Counted from the stretch's first letter, positions 25,448 to 33,436 are shown. The stretch: 64,000 bases of DNA from Williamsia soli (GCF_017377795.1 NZ_JAFRDR010000012.1:62001-126000); one strand, 5' to 3'. Notes: generated from the letters alone by a model not told the origin. A program made the numbers and translations.

Positions 25448-26129
25448 CGACCATCCAACACACCTGAACCACAGTCATCCCCTTCGCGGCACCCTGCTGA
25501 CCGATCCAGCATGGCTTTCCGACCGCATCACCGACACCGGTCGACGGTGGGACTGCACCAACGCACGTATCAACGCCACCCTGTGGTGGTACTCGGCCAG
25601 CTCCACCCTTGTCGCCCGCCCCATCGAAGCCCTACTGGCGACCGGTCGCGCGCCGACACCACACCTTCAGCAGCTACGATTCACTTTGCGCGACAACGGA
25701 TATCTGGCAACAACTCAATCCTCGACCATCATCGACGGGTCCGAACGCTACTCGGCCGCACTCATCGACGTGTGCGTCGCCATCATCACGCCCTTGGCAG
25801 CCATCTCCCGTGCATCGCCGCGTGCCCTGTGGGCCATCGCATCCGATTCGGTCGCGAACCGTGCACTCGATGCAGGCACAGCCCTCAACCGAATGCCCGA
25901 CGCCTGCACGCTCGCCGCAGCAGTATGCCGCCCACCGTTCATACGCCCACGATTCACGACCACACCACCAACCACGACTGCTGAGGCATCCAGACAGTCC
26001 TGCGGAACACCGATCATACGACGCACCTCATGCTGTTTGATCTACCAAGCAACCGACGGTGACAAGTGCACGAGCTGCCCCCGACGGCCTCGGCAGCCCG
26101 TCCGGCCCAGACGCCCCGCATCAACCTGA
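25440..26129 (+). CDS. FhuF-like (2Fe-2S) protein of the B12 uptake operon
   Basis: 229 residues. The C-terminus carries the signature of FhuF-family iron reductases: a cysteine pair followed by ten residues and a CxxC (SCC...KCTSC, about residues 203-218), which binds an unusual 2Fe-2S cluster. The rest is a helical FhuF-like domain (WLSDRITDTGRRWDCTNARI). A Pro/Arg-rich tail follows. It starts inside the btuD stop (8-bp overlap), so it belongs to the riboswitch operon. FhuF proteins reduce ferric siderophores in the cytoplasm; here a role in corrinoid reduction or release is an attractive inference, unless the transporter also carries siderophores. Confidence 0.75.
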   Translation: MPDDHPTHLNHSHPLRGTLLTDPAWLSDRITDTGRRWDCTNARINATLWWYSASSTLVARPIEALLATGRAPTPHLQQLRFTLRDNGYLATTQSSTIIDGSERYSAALIDVCVAIITPLAAISRASPRALWAIASDSVANRALDAGTALNRMPDACTLAAAVCRPPFIRPRFTTTPPTTTAEASRQSCGTPIIRRTSCCLIYQATDGDKCTSCPRRPRQPVRPRRPAST

Positions 26130-26754
26130 TTCACCGGCAGACCCACGTGCACCGCGACCCAGGTGTCCGCCTGAACAACCATCACCGTCAGCGCCGACTG
26201 TAGGATCCTCATCTGATCTCGAGCCAGGTATTCATGGCCAGATCGCGCAATTGACACGCGACTTGCATACGTCGCGAGAACATCCGCTCACCGCAGACGA
26301 GGTTCTCCAGGAGGTCACTGAGGCGTCTGTGGCGCTGCTACCAAGTGTCACTCACGCCGGGATCACCGTGATCACCGAGACCGGCCATGGTCACGAAGCC
26401 GTGCTGAAATCGGTGCTGGCGAGTGATCCGGTTCCGACGCACGCCGATGCATTGCAGCAAGAACACGGTGAGGGCCCGGGCCTCGATGCGATCTGGGAGC
26501 AGTACGCCGTGCGGATCAACAACGTCGAGACCGAGCGTCGCTGGCCGAAGCTCATGCTCGCTCTATTCAACGAGACCTCGATTCGATCGGTCCTGTCTTT
26601 TCAGCTTTATACCAACGGACCCGAAGTCGGAGTTCTCACCTTCTACGCTGAAGTTCCGGATGCGTTCGACGAGGACACCGAAGATCTCGCAGTCGATCTC
26701 GCCACCCACGCTGCCATCGCTTTGACCGCTGCCCGCAAGGGCAAGCAGGGGTGA
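26059..26754 (+). CDS. GAF-domain protein without output domain
   Basis: Up to 231 residues; the GAF-like domain spans roughly 75-225 (ASVALLPSVTHAGITVITE, then GEGPGLDAIWEQYAVRINNV and RSVLSFQLYTNGPEVGVLTF). It resembles the sensor half of GAF-ANTAR regulators such as the one at 36055-36774, but ends right after the GAF domain, so RNA-binding output is absent. The first ~60 residues are Pro/Ser-rich and overlap the FhuF-like gene; the true start may be downstream (for instance TTG near 26251), but no start has a good ribosome site. Confidence 0.65.
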   Translation: MTSARAAPDGLGSPSGPDAPHQPDSPADPRAPRPRCPPEQPSPSAPTVGSSSDLEPGIHGQIAQLTRDLHTSREHPLTADEVLQEVTEASVALLPSVTHAGITVITETGHGHEAVLKSVLASDPVPTHADALQQEHGEGPGLDAIWEQYAVRINNVETERRWPKLMLALFNETSIRSVLSFQLYTNGPEVGVLTFYAEVPDAFDEDTEDLAVDLATHAAIALTAARKGKQG

Positions 26755-26834
26755 CTGAGTAGTAGAAGCCGTACCGAATCGCTGGAGGTCGCGCACTGCG
26801 GACCGTTTTCCCTTGATCAGTCATAGTTACCCGT

Positions 26835-27329
26835 ATGTCACGATCAACAGTAGAGCGGTTTGCCCGCGTTGCCGGCCACATCAGTTGGTGGGTGTTCGTG
26901 GTTGCCACTCTCTTCGCCGGCGGAATCAATTGGTGGGAAAGGCATTCGACCTTCGCCGCATCGTTCGCACATGATGTCGGATGGACGATGTATACACCCC
27001 TGACCACCACTGGGTCGGGCTATGTCGACGTTCAGTGGGAGCCAACCTACGACTACTGGTGGCAATCGCCTGGCGTCTATGGGTTGATTGCTTTCATCAT
27101 CGTCGTGGTTGTAGCGGTAATCGACGCGTTCGTTGGCGGGCGCATTGCTTCCGGAATTGTCACCGTGCTGGTGCCCGTCGTGGTGTTGGGCTTGTTTGTG
27201 CTGGCTACGCCGGATGCCATCGAAGGCGTCGAGTTACCCACAATCCTCTCGATGCTTCTGGTCTTGGTCGCGATAGCGATCCGTGAGGTGTGGACGCGCG
27301 CGGTACGGCCGCGGCCACGGTGGCAGTAG
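26835..27329 (+). CDS. Small membrane protein of unknown function
   Basis: 164 residues with about four hydrophobic segments (near residues 15-32, 83-100, 105-124 and 132-150) and a Trp/Tyr-rich extracytoplasmic loop between the first two. The C-terminus is short and basic. No domain recognised. The ATG has no clear ribosome binding site. Monocistronic by spacing. Confidence 0.65.
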   Translation: MSRSTVERFARVAGHISWWVFVVATLFAGGINWWERHSTFAASFAHDVGWTMYTPLTTTGSGYVDVQWEPTYDYWWQSPGVYGLIAFIIVVVVAVIDAFVGGRIASGIVTVLVPVVVLGLFVLATPDAIEGVELPTILSMLLVLVAIAIREVWTRAVRPRPRWQ

Positions 27330-27519
27330 CCATCCGGCAGGGCCAACGGCGCCCGCCGCGGCGAAAGCACGGCGGCCGGCCCAGGCGCTTCGGTTCAGAA
27401 ACGAGCCGGGGTGCCGCTCGCGCAACCCTTTTCAGGGCGACTATTCGTATTCACGCCTCTTACCCTGCCCACGAATTGTGGGTACCACCCACCTTCGACT
27501 CGATCGAAAACAGGGCGGG

Positions 27520-27544
27520 GGTTGAAGCTCTGGCAATCGGGTAC
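27520..27544 (+). promoter_or_regulatory. Sigma-B/sigma-F type stress promoter for the envelope operon
   Basis: GGTT (27520-27523), 15 nt, GGGTAC (27539-27544), about 70 nt before the start codon at 27613. This fits the actinobacterial general-stress consensus (GNNT, 14-16 nt, GGGTAC/T). Confidence 0.6.
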
Positions 27545-27612
27545 CCAGCGAACAGGTTAAAACCCCTGGCCTAGTGTCCGCTTCACGTCGACGACGAATG
27601 TGAGCTCCCCTC

Positions 27613-28395
27613 ATGACAACACCTAGCCCAACCCCGCCCTACCCTGATGCCGCTTCTTCGCAACCAGATTCGTCCTCGAGCCAGGGATCGACAGTTGATG
27701 TCGCCACCCAGCAAGCCGGTGAGGTCGCCGGCACCGCCACCGATGCCGGCAAACATGTCGCGGGTGTGGCCACCGAACAAGCCCAGCAGGTCGCCGGTGA
27801 GGTCAAGAACCAGACTCAGGACCTGCTGAATCAGACCCGCCAGGAGCTGACGACTCAGGCAGCTGCCCAGCAGCAGCGTGTCGCCGGTGGGCTGCGGGCT
27901 CTCTCGGACGAGTTCGACAGCATGGCAAAGAACTCCGAGAATCCCGGCATGGCAACGGATCTGACGCGGCAGGCGTCGCAGCGCGCCTACACCGTCGCAT
28001 CCTGGCTCGAAGATCGAGAACCCGGCCAGATTCTGGACGAGGTCACCCGCTTCGCTCGCCGCAAACCCGGAACATTTCTGGCGCTGGCCGCAGGTGCAGG
28101 TTTGCTCGCCGGACGGCTCGGACGCGGACTGACGGCTGCCAACAGCGACAACGATTCCACTCGCCCGTCGTCTTCCGGCCACACCGAGGGCGCCCCCACC
28201 GCATCCCTTCCGCCGCTGCAGCAGGCGCCTACCGCGGCGGGTTACGCCGCGCCGCCGCCCGGATATTCCTCCGGTCAGCACGCCGCTGACCCCGCCGGCG
28301 CTGTGCCGGTGGCGGACTCGCCGTACACCGTTCCGCCGGCGTCGGCGCCTCAGCCGGGCCATCCGCAGCACCCGGCGCCGGGTGTGACGCGATGA
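27613..28395 (+). CDS. LEA-like / DUF-type stress protein with one membrane anchor
   Basis: 260 residues. The first third is Ala/Gln/Thr-rich with repeated hydrophilic helical units (QQAGEVAGTATDAGKHVAGV, then ATEQAQQVAGEVKNQTQDLL), like late-embryogenesis-abundant proteins. A hydrophobic stretch (TFLALAAGAGLLAGRLGRGL, about 156-175) could anchor it. The C-terminal ~80 residues are Pro/Gly/Ala-rich and disordered. First of three overlapping genes behind a stress-type promoter; it overlaps the next by 4 bp. Confidence 0.75.
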   Translation: MTTPSPTPPYPDAASSQPDSSSSQGSTVDVATQQAGEVAGTATDAGKHVAGVATEQAQQVAGEVKNQTQDLLNQTRQELTTQAAAQQQRVAGGLRALSDEFDSMAKNSENPGMATDLTRQASQRAYTVASWLEDREPGQILDEVTRFARRKPGTFLALAAGAGLLAGRLGRGLTAANSDNDSTRPSSSGHTEGAPTASLPPLQQAPTAAGYAAPPPGYSSGQHAADPAGAVPVADSPYTVPPASAPQPGHPQHPAPGVTR

Positions 28396-28817
28396 CTGTG
28401 CCCGGACCCGGATCCCCCGCCCACGGCGGCGGTGAGCCCCCCTCCTTGGGGGAGCTGTTGTCTAACGTCAGCGAGGATTTGTCAGTTCTGGTTCGCCAAG
28501 AGCTGGCCCTCGCCAAAGCCGAAGCGACGCAAACTGCGAGCCGCGTAGGCAAAGGCACCGGTATGCTCGCCGGCGCCGCGGTCGCCGGCTACTTCGTGCT
28601 GTTGTTTCTCTCCGTCGCATTGTGGTGGAGCCTGGGCAACGCGATGGGGCACGGTTGGTCTGCACTGATCGTCGTGCTCGTTTGGGCCGCCATCGGCGCC
28701 GTACTCGCCGTCCTCGGCCGTTCCTCGCTGCGTAAAGCCAAGGGTCTGCCGCAGACCACTGACACCGTCAGCAAAATCCCCGGCGCGTTGACGCCGCACC
28801 CTCAGGAGACATCATGA
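28392..28817 (+). CDS. PF07332 (Phage_holin_3_6) family membrane protein
   Basis: 141 residues: an amphipathic N-terminal helix typical of the family (LSVLVRQELALAKAEATQTA), two membrane segments (about 55-77 and 85-108) and a polar tail. Despite the Pfam name, such proteins are chromosomal envelope proteins in actinobacteria, not phage holins. Overlaps both neighbours by 4 bp (ATGA), so translation is coupled with the LEA-like and DUF3618 genes. Confidence 0.8.
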   Translation: MTVPGPGSPAHGGGEPPSLGELLSNVSEDLSVLVRQELALAKAEATQTASRVGKGTGMLAGAAVAGYFVLLFLSVALWWSLGNAMGHGWSALIVVLVWAAIGAVLAVLGRSSLRKAKGLPQTTDTVSKIPGALTPHPQETS

Positions 28818-29434
28818 CCAGCAGTTCAAATCCCGATCAGATCCGTGCCGACATCGAACGCACCCGCGCCGCACTCAGTTCAGACGTCAACACCCTTGCC
28901 TACGAGGCAAACCCGGCCACAATGGCGAAACGCAAAGTAGGACGGGTCACCGGGTCGCTGTCCAGTGTGCGCGAGAAGGTCATGGGCTCGGCCACCGACA
29001 CAGCACAAGGCACCTCCGACGCGGCCAGTTCGGCGATGTCGTCGGTGTCTGATACCGCGCAGTCCGCCTCCGACGCCGTACAGTCCGCACCCGGCGCGCT
29101 CAAAGCACAGACCCAGGGCAACCCACTGGCGGCCGGGCTGATCGCGTTCGGCGCCGGCCTGTTGGTGTCTGCGCTGATCCCGGCGAGCGAGCGCGAGCAA
29201 CAGGCCGCGGTAGCGCTGCAAGAAAAGGCGCAGCCGATCACCGACGAAGTCACTGACATCGCCAAGCAAACTGCCCAGAACCTGCAGGCACCGGCACAAG
29301 AGGCAGCGCAAGCTGTGAAAGACACTGCCACCGACGCTGCGGCGACGGTCAAGGACGAAGGGGCGTCCGCAGCCCAGGACGTTCAGGACCACGCGCAACA
29401 GGCCACCACCACGGTCGCCGACCAGCAACGCTGA
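28814..29434 (+). CDS. DUF3618-domain membrane-associated stress protein
   Basis: 206 residues. The N-terminus has the DUF3618 motif (IRADIERTRAALSSDVNTL, about 9-27). A Ser/Asp/Ala-rich helix region follows, then one hydrophobic segment (NPLAAGLIAFGAGLLVSALI, about 97-116) and a long Ala/Gln/Lys helical tail like LEA proteins. Last gene of the operon; the three products are often encoded together in mycolata and presumably act at the membrane under stress. The molecular role is unknown. Confidence 0.8.
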   Translation: MTSSSNPDQIRADIERTRAALSSDVNTLAYEANPATMAKRKVGRVTGSLSSVREKVMGSATDTAQGTSDAASSAMSSVSDTAQSASDAVQSAPGALKAQTQGNPLAAGLIAFGAGLLVSALIPASEREQQAAVALQEKAQPITDEVTDIAKQTAQNLQAPAQEAAQAVKDTATDAAATVKDEGASAAQDVQDHAQQATTTVADQQR

Positions 29435-29624
29435 ACCCGAGGGTCGGGGCGGTGCACCGTCGCACCGCCCCCACCTCGCGCTCGCCACCATGGGCGCACC
29501 TCTGGCCCGCGAACGTCCTCTGCCCCAAGCCTTTAAGCACCAGAAGCGGACCGACGGGGCAGCGCCGCCGCGTCTGGTGAGCGGCATGTGAGGCGCCACC
29601 CACCACCTCTTATCGGCGTACGGG
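29435..29624. other. Intergenic stretch
   Basis: About 190 nt after the DUF3618 gene with no gene that I can support. It holds a GC-rich stretch just after the stop (GGGGCGGTGC and GCACCGCCCC-like segments around 29448-29475) that may act as a terminator hairpin. Confidence 0.35.
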
Positions 29625-29649
29625 GTTTGTCAGATGACGCTTTGGGTAT
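29625..29649 (+). promoter_or_regulatory. Sigma-B/sigma-F type promoter of manganese catalase 1
   Basis: GTTT (29625-29628), 15 nt, GGGTAT (29644-29649): an exact match to the general-stress promoter pattern. It predicts a leader of about 185 nt before the catalase start at 29841. The same spacing and hexamers occur upstream of the second catalase copy. Confidence 0.75.
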
Positions 29650-29840
29650 GACCATTGCGACCAGTTGCTCCAGAATGCGGCGTCTGTCGACGGAGTGGAC
29701 CTCAACCGCTACGGGCGTTTATATGATCGCGTCCTCGCTCAAAGATGAAGGCCTGGAGCTGCCGATCCGGCCCACCCGATTACCTCCACCGACCCGTTCC
29801 GGCAACGCCGGAACCTCGCCAACTGAGCTCAAGGAGAATC
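29650..29840 (+). other. Long leader of manganese catalase 1
   Basis: A ~190-nt untranslated leader by promoter position. Its first 45 nt, including TTGCTCCAGAATGCGG, are shared with the leader of the second catalase copy; the remainder is diverged. A short frame from about 29665 to 29750 (DQLLQNAASVDGVDLNRYGR) reads like protein but has no start codon and may be relic. Confidence 0.4.
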
Positions 29841-30782
29841 ATGTACCTACATACACAGCAATTGATCAACGAAATCGCGGTCGACGAGCCCGATCCCGCC
29901 GCAGCGAACGCTTTGCAAGAAGGTTTGGGCGGGCAATTCGGCGAGATGCGCACGATGATGCAGTACCTATTCCAATCGATGAACTTTCGCGGGGATGCTG
30001 CGTCCAAGCCGTATCGGGACCTGCTGCAGGGTGTCGGCACCGAAGAGATCAGCCACGTCGAACTCATCGGTACAACCATCTCCCGGCTTTTGGACGGCTC
30101 TCCGGAGTATCGGGGCAAGAAGACCGACCCGGTAGACAAGCCAGGCGCCAAGGGTGCCACACCGCTGAAGATTGCCCTCGATACCAGCAACATCCACCAC
30201 TATCTGGTCGGCGCGCAGGGCGCGCTCCCGGTCGATGCCGCGGGCAATCCCTGGTTGGGATCCTATGTCTACAACAGCGGCAATCTCGTGCTGGACCTGC
30301 TGTACAACTTGATGCTGGAATCGACTGGCCGCCTGCAGAAGTGCCGGATCTATGAGATGACCGACAACAAGACAGCCCGTTCGACGATCGCGTACCTCAT
30401 CGTCCGCGACCAAGCCCACGAGAACGCTTTCGCCAAAGCCCTTGAAAGCCTCGGCGTCAACTGGGGGTCGATTCTCCCGATTCCCAAGACAAACGCCGAA
30501 CGATTCCCCGAAGTCAAAAAGCTTGTCGACAAGGGTTTGCAGAGCATCCAGTTCACATTCAGCGCTGACAACCAGAGCGATGCCGCCAAGCTCTACCGCG
30601 GCGCGTCACCCAGCAACGACGGAACCGAGTTGAGCACTGCGATCATGCCTGAAGGGTTCCCGATGACCATCGCCCCAGAACGGCGGGAAGAGTTCTCACC
30701 CGGGCTGGACAAAGACCTGCTCGCGCTCATCCAGGCCACCGCAGAGGTCGAGATCGCCGCAGCCGACGACCCCAAGAAGTAG
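29841..30782 (+). CDS. Manganese catalase family protein, copy 1
   Basis: 313 residues, non-heme manganese catalase (ferritin-like four-helix bundle with a di-Mn centre) that dismutates hydrogen peroxide. The N-terminus is family-typical (MYLHTQQLINEI), and the Glu/His ligand helices are visible in GEMRTMMQYLFQSMNFRG, GTEEISHVELIG, and RDQAHENAFAKALE. The ATG at 29841 has AAGGAG; longer in-frame extension has no family match. It shares about 95% of its residues with the copy at 47328, although many third codon positions differ. A terminator hairpin follows. Confidence 0.9.
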   Translation: MYLHTQQLINEIAVDEPDPAAANALQEGLGGQFGEMRTMMQYLFQSMNFRGDAASKPYRDLLQGVGTEEISHVELIGTTISRLLDGSPEYRGKKTDPVDKPGAKGATPLKIALDTSNIHHYLVGAQGALPVDAAGNPWLGSYVYNSGNLVLDLLYNLMLESTGRLQKCRIYEMTDNKTARSTIAYLIVRDQAHENAFAKALESLGVNWGSILPIPKTNAERFPEVKKLVDKGLQSIQFTFSADNQSDAAKLYRGASPSNDGTELSTAIMPEGFPMTIAPERREEFSPGLDKDLLALIQATAEVEIAAADDPKK

Positions 30783-30802
30783 CAGCTCCGCAGAGTTGGT
30801 CT

Positions 30803-30843
30803 GGGTAACGGTGCGACAGATTGTTTCCGTCGCATCGTTACCC
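30803..30843 (+). terminator. Terminator after manganese catalase 1
   Basis: GGGTAACGGTGCGAC (30803-30817) pairs with 30829-30843 with one mismatch around an 11-nt loop and is followed by TCCTTCTT. Confidence 0.7.
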
Positions 30844-30903
30844 TCCTTCTTGGCCTGAACCCTCCGGCCTGACGTCGAACGCGAACTCGACTTGTGTTAC
30901 TGA

Positions 30904-30935
30904 TTCGACATCTGTCAATATTGACAGATGTCGAA
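30904..30935. promoter_or_regulatory. 32-bp perfect palindrome, probable ArsR operator
   Basis: TTCGACATCTGTCAAT (30904-30919) is followed directly by its exact reverse complement (30920-30935). It covers the ATG of the first arsR gene at 30928, so repressor binding would block transcription initiation or the start of the gene itself. Core TCAATATTGA is like other ArsR operators. One half-site recurs upstream of the second arsR gene. Confidence 0.8.
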
Positions 30936-31308
30936 CCAAAGCCGGACGCCCCGCGAGAAAGTGTGTTGCTCGCCGCTCATGCGGGCGCCGCTCAGCGCCG
31001 ACCACACCATCGGGTTGGCCCATATGTTCAAAGCATTGAGCGATCCGGTGCGGCTGCGGTTGCTGAGCCTGGTGGCCAGCCATCAGGGCGGCGAGGCGTG
31101 CGTCTGCGACATCTCCGGATCCTTTGATCTGTCTCAACCAACGATTTCTCATCACCTAAAAGTCCTGCGCCAGGCCGGGCTGCTCGACTGCGAACGGCGC
31201 GGCACCTGGGTGTATTACTGGGTCATTCCGTCTGCCCTGCAACAGCTTTCCTCCGTACTGAGCGCAGTCGACCCCACCGCGGATGACGTCGCACTGGTCA
31301 CCTCATGA
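30928..31308 (+). CDS. arsR: ArsR-family metalloregulator (arsenic operon repressor)
   Basis: 126 residues. A winged-helix domain (MFKALSDPVRLRLLSLV, recognition helix in LSQPTISHHLKVLRQAGLL). Candidate As(III) ligands: the cysteine pair near residue 13 (KVCCSPL) and CVCD in helix 3 (about residue 59). It represses the acr3-arsC genes that follow, from which it is separated by a 4-bp overlap. The ATG at 30928 lies inside the operator palindrome with no clear ribosome site, suggesting a leaderless or very short leader transcript; an internal start (30982, MRAPLS) would lose the first Cys pair. Confidence 0.88.
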   Translation: MSNQSRTPREKVCCSPLMRAPLSADHTIGLAHMFKALSDPVRLRLLSLVASHQGGEACVCDISGSFDLSQPTISHHLKVLRQAGLLDCERRGTWVYYWVIPSALQQLSSVLSAVDPTADDVALVTS

Positions 31309-32405
31309 GCACCCCCACCGACACCTCCGGGCACCCTGCAGTCGTCGGCAAACTCTCCACGCTTGATCGCTTCCTGCCGGTGTGGATCGGCGTCGCGATG
31401 GTCGTGGGCCTGGTCCTGGGACGACTATTCTCCGGACTCGACGACGCACTGTCGTCCATCTCGGTCGACGGTGTCTCGCTGCCCATCGCGATCGGATTGC
31501 TGGTCATGATGTATCCGGTCCTGGCGAAGGTCCGTTACGACCGACTCGACACAGTGACCGGCGACAAACGCCTCCTGGTCGGATCCCTGGCGCTCAACTG
31601 GATCCTGGGTCCGGCATTGATGTTCGCCTTGGCCTGGATTTTTCTCGCGGATCTTCCCGAGTACCGGACCGGCCTGATCATCGTCGGTCTGGCCCGGTGT
31701 ATCGCAATGGTCATCATCTGGAACGACCTCGCTTGCGGCGATCGCGAGGCCGCCGCAGTACTGGTGGCGATCAACTCGGTGTTCCAGGTGATCATGTTCG
31801 CCGTCCTCGGCTGGTTCTACCTTTCAGTGCTGCCGGGGTGGCTCGGCTTGGAACAGACCACCATCGACGCCTCCCCCTGGCAGATCGCGAAGTCCGTACT
31901 GATCTTCCTCGGCATCCCGCTCGTTGTCGGGTTCCTCTCGCGCTACCTGGGCGAGAAAACCAAGGGCCGTGACTGGTACGAGTCGACGTTCATCCCGAGG
32001 ATCAGCCCGTGGGCGCTCTACGGTTTGCTGTTCACGATCGTCATCCTCTTCGCGCTGCAGGGTGATCGAATCACCTCGCAGCCACTCGACGTCGTCCGGA
32101 TCGCGATCCCGTTGCTGGTGTACTTCGCTCTCATGTGGGGTGGTGGATACGCCCTCGGCGCCACCGTGGGACTCGGCTACGAGCGCACGACCACCCTGGC
32201 GTTCACTGCGGCCGGCAACAACTTCGAACTCGCCATTGCTGTTGCAATCGCCACCTACGGTGCCACCTCCGGCCAAGCCCTCGCCGGTGTTGTCGGCCCT
32301 CTGATCGAGGTCCCGGTGTTGGTGGGACTCGTCTATGTCTCCCTAGCATTACGCAAACGTTTCGCGCCGCGACACACTACGGCGCCGGCCTCCGAGGTGT
32401 CTTGA
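31305..32405 (+). CDS. acr3: Acr3-type arsenite efflux permease
   Basis: 366 residues, ten membrane segments, Acr3 family of As(III)/proton antiporters. The family cysteine is in VGLARCIAMVIIWN (C132), and the conserved charged residue in TAAGNNFELAIAVA near residue 309. Substrate is arsenite (and perhaps antimonite). Overlaps arsR by 4 bp and arsC by 1 bp: a three-gene arsRBC-type operon. Confidence 0.92.
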   Translation: MSTPTDTSGHPAVVGKLSTLDRFLPVWIGVAMVVGLVLGRLFSGLDDALSSISVDGVSLPIAIGLLVMMYPVLAKVRYDRLDTVTGDKRLLVGSLALNWILGPALMFALAWIFLADLPEYRTGLIIVGLARCIAMVIIWNDLACGDREAAAVLVAINSVFQVIMFAVLGWFYLSVLPGWLGLEQTTIDASPWQIAKSVLIFLGIPLVVGFLSRYLGEKTKGRDWYESTFIPRISPWALYGLLFTIVILFALQGDRITSQPLDVVRIAIPLLVYFALMWGGGYALGATVGLGYERTTTLAFTAAGNNFELAIAVAIATYGATSGQALAGVVGPLIEVPVLVGLVYVSLALRKRFAPRHTTAPASEVS

Positions 32406-32824
32406 TGTCCCCTACCCCGAGTGTGTTGTTCGTCTGCGTGAGCAATCGTGGTAAATCAGTGATGGCGCAGGCACTTACGCGAGAAATCGCCGGCCGCGCG
32501 ATCAGCGCCTCTTCGGCCGGCACTGCGGCCGCCATCGGCGGGCGCGTCAACGAACTGTCCGCACAAGCACTGGCCGAAGTCGGGGCGGAGGTCAGCGACC
32601 ACCAGCCGCGACAGCTCACCGACGATCTCATGCTCGCCGCGGACCTCATCGTCGTGTTGGGTAGCTCGGCCGAGGTCGTCGCACCAGATGGTGTCATCGT
32701 CGAAGTCTGGGACACCGATGAACCTTCCCAGCGGGGCATCGACGGCATCGAACGCATGCGCGCGATCCGCGACGACATCGCTGCCCGGGTCGCGAACCTC
32801 ACCACCCGACTGACCTCGAGCTGA
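32405..32824 (+). CDS. arsC: Arsenate reductase-like low-molecular-weight phosphatase family protein
   Basis: 139 residues from the ATG at 32405, which overlaps the acr3 stop by one base (TGATG). The N-terminal loop CVSNRGKS (C11) corresponds to the P-loop of thioredoxin/mycothiol-type arsenate reductases, but Lys replaces the usual Arg (compare C-x5-R). Actinobacterial enzymes of this type form an arsenate-mycothiol adduct. The acidic partner is likely in VEVWDTDEP near residue 103. It converts As(V) to As(III) for export by Acr3. The variant loop makes activity probable but untested. Confidence 0.82.
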   Translation: MSPTPSVLFVCVSNRGKSVMAQALTREIAGRAISASSAGTAAAIGGRVNELSAQALAEVGAEVSDHQPRQLTDDLMLAADLIVVLGSSAEVVAPDGVIVEVWDTDEPSQRGIDGIERMRAIRDDIAARVANLTTRLTSS

Positions 32825-32843
32825 GCGACTCGTTGGCCAAACA

Positions 32844-33341
32844 TCAACAGCAGGCCGTGCCGGTACTCGGTGCGGCTTCTGCGGCCTGAGACGACCCGGA
32901 GCTGCTGCAACACACCGAAGGATCATCGCCTCCAACTACGCCCTCTGCCAACAGCTTCGGGCTCATCCCGAACGTATCGGAGTCAGCAAGCACGGTGTAC
33001 ACCTCCCACTTCTCGCCCGCAGGGCCGGTTACCCACACCTTGTCCTGAGTGGCGAAACAGCACGTTGCGTTGACTTCCTCCTCCGTGAACAACCCCTCGC
33101 CGTCGAGCCGGGCAATTTCCGAGTGCACCTTCTCGCTCGAGTCGACCTCGACACCGAGGTGGTTGATCGTTCCGCCCTGACCCGGATTTTCAAGCAACAC
33201 CAGCTTCAGCGGCGGCTCGGCGACAGCAAAGTTCGCGTATCCCGGCTTGCGTTTGGCCGGTGCAACATTGAAGAGCTTCGAGTAGAACTCGATCGCTTGA
33301 TCCAGATCATCGACATTGAGCGCCAGCTGCATACGGGACAT
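32844..33341 (-). CDS. arsI: ArsI/CadI-type glyoxalase-fold metal-resistance protein
   Basis: 165 residues, vicinal-oxygen-chelate fold (QLALNVDDLDQAIEFYSKLF). It has the vicinal cysteines ATCCFATQ (about 87-93) that bind trivalent organoarsenicals in ArsI, a His in INHLGVEV and a Glu in GEKWEVY as metal ligands. The C-terminus is an extra Cys/Ser tail (SVCCSSSG ... TACC). ArsI cleaves the carbon-arsenic bond of methylarsenite; mycobacterial CadI is a cadmium-induced relative. Start at 33341 has GGAGG upstream. It is divergent from the second arsR gene and shares the operator region. Confidence 0.85.
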   Translation of the reverse strand: MSRMQLALNVDDLDQAIEFYSKLFNVAPAKRKPGYANFAVAEPPLKLVLLENPGQGGTINHLGVEVDSSEKVHSEIARLDGEGLFTEEEVNATCCFATQDKVWVTGPAGEKWEVYTVLADSDTFGMSPKLLAEGVVGGDDPSVCCSSSGSSQAAEAAPSTGTACC

Positions 33342-33357
33342 GACTACCTCCACCTGT

Positions 33358-33415
33358 GAGACATATATCAAATTGTCGGCTAGTACAGTTTGACCACCTC
33401 TTCGACATATGTCAA
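33358..33415. promoter_or_regulatory. Divergent arsI/arsR2 control region with two operator half-sites
   Basis: TTCGACATATGTCAATGAA (33401-33419) matches a half of the 32-bp palindrome upstream of the first arsR gene (TTCGACATCTGTCAAT), and a second, weaker copy GACATATATCAAAT occurs at 33359-33372. Both lie between the divergent arsI and arsR2 start codons, so one or both ArsR proteins probably control the two genes. Confidence 0.6.
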
Positions 33416-33436
33416 TGAACTCGGTAGAGTTGCTCC

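Noticed and set aside
27480-27485. GGGTAC as a second stress promoter -10
   Set aside because: No G-N-N-T element lies at 14-16 nt upstream.
28392-28817. Prophage holin
   Set aside because: The Pfam family name mentions phage holin, but the context is a chromosomal stress operon and no phage genes are nearby.
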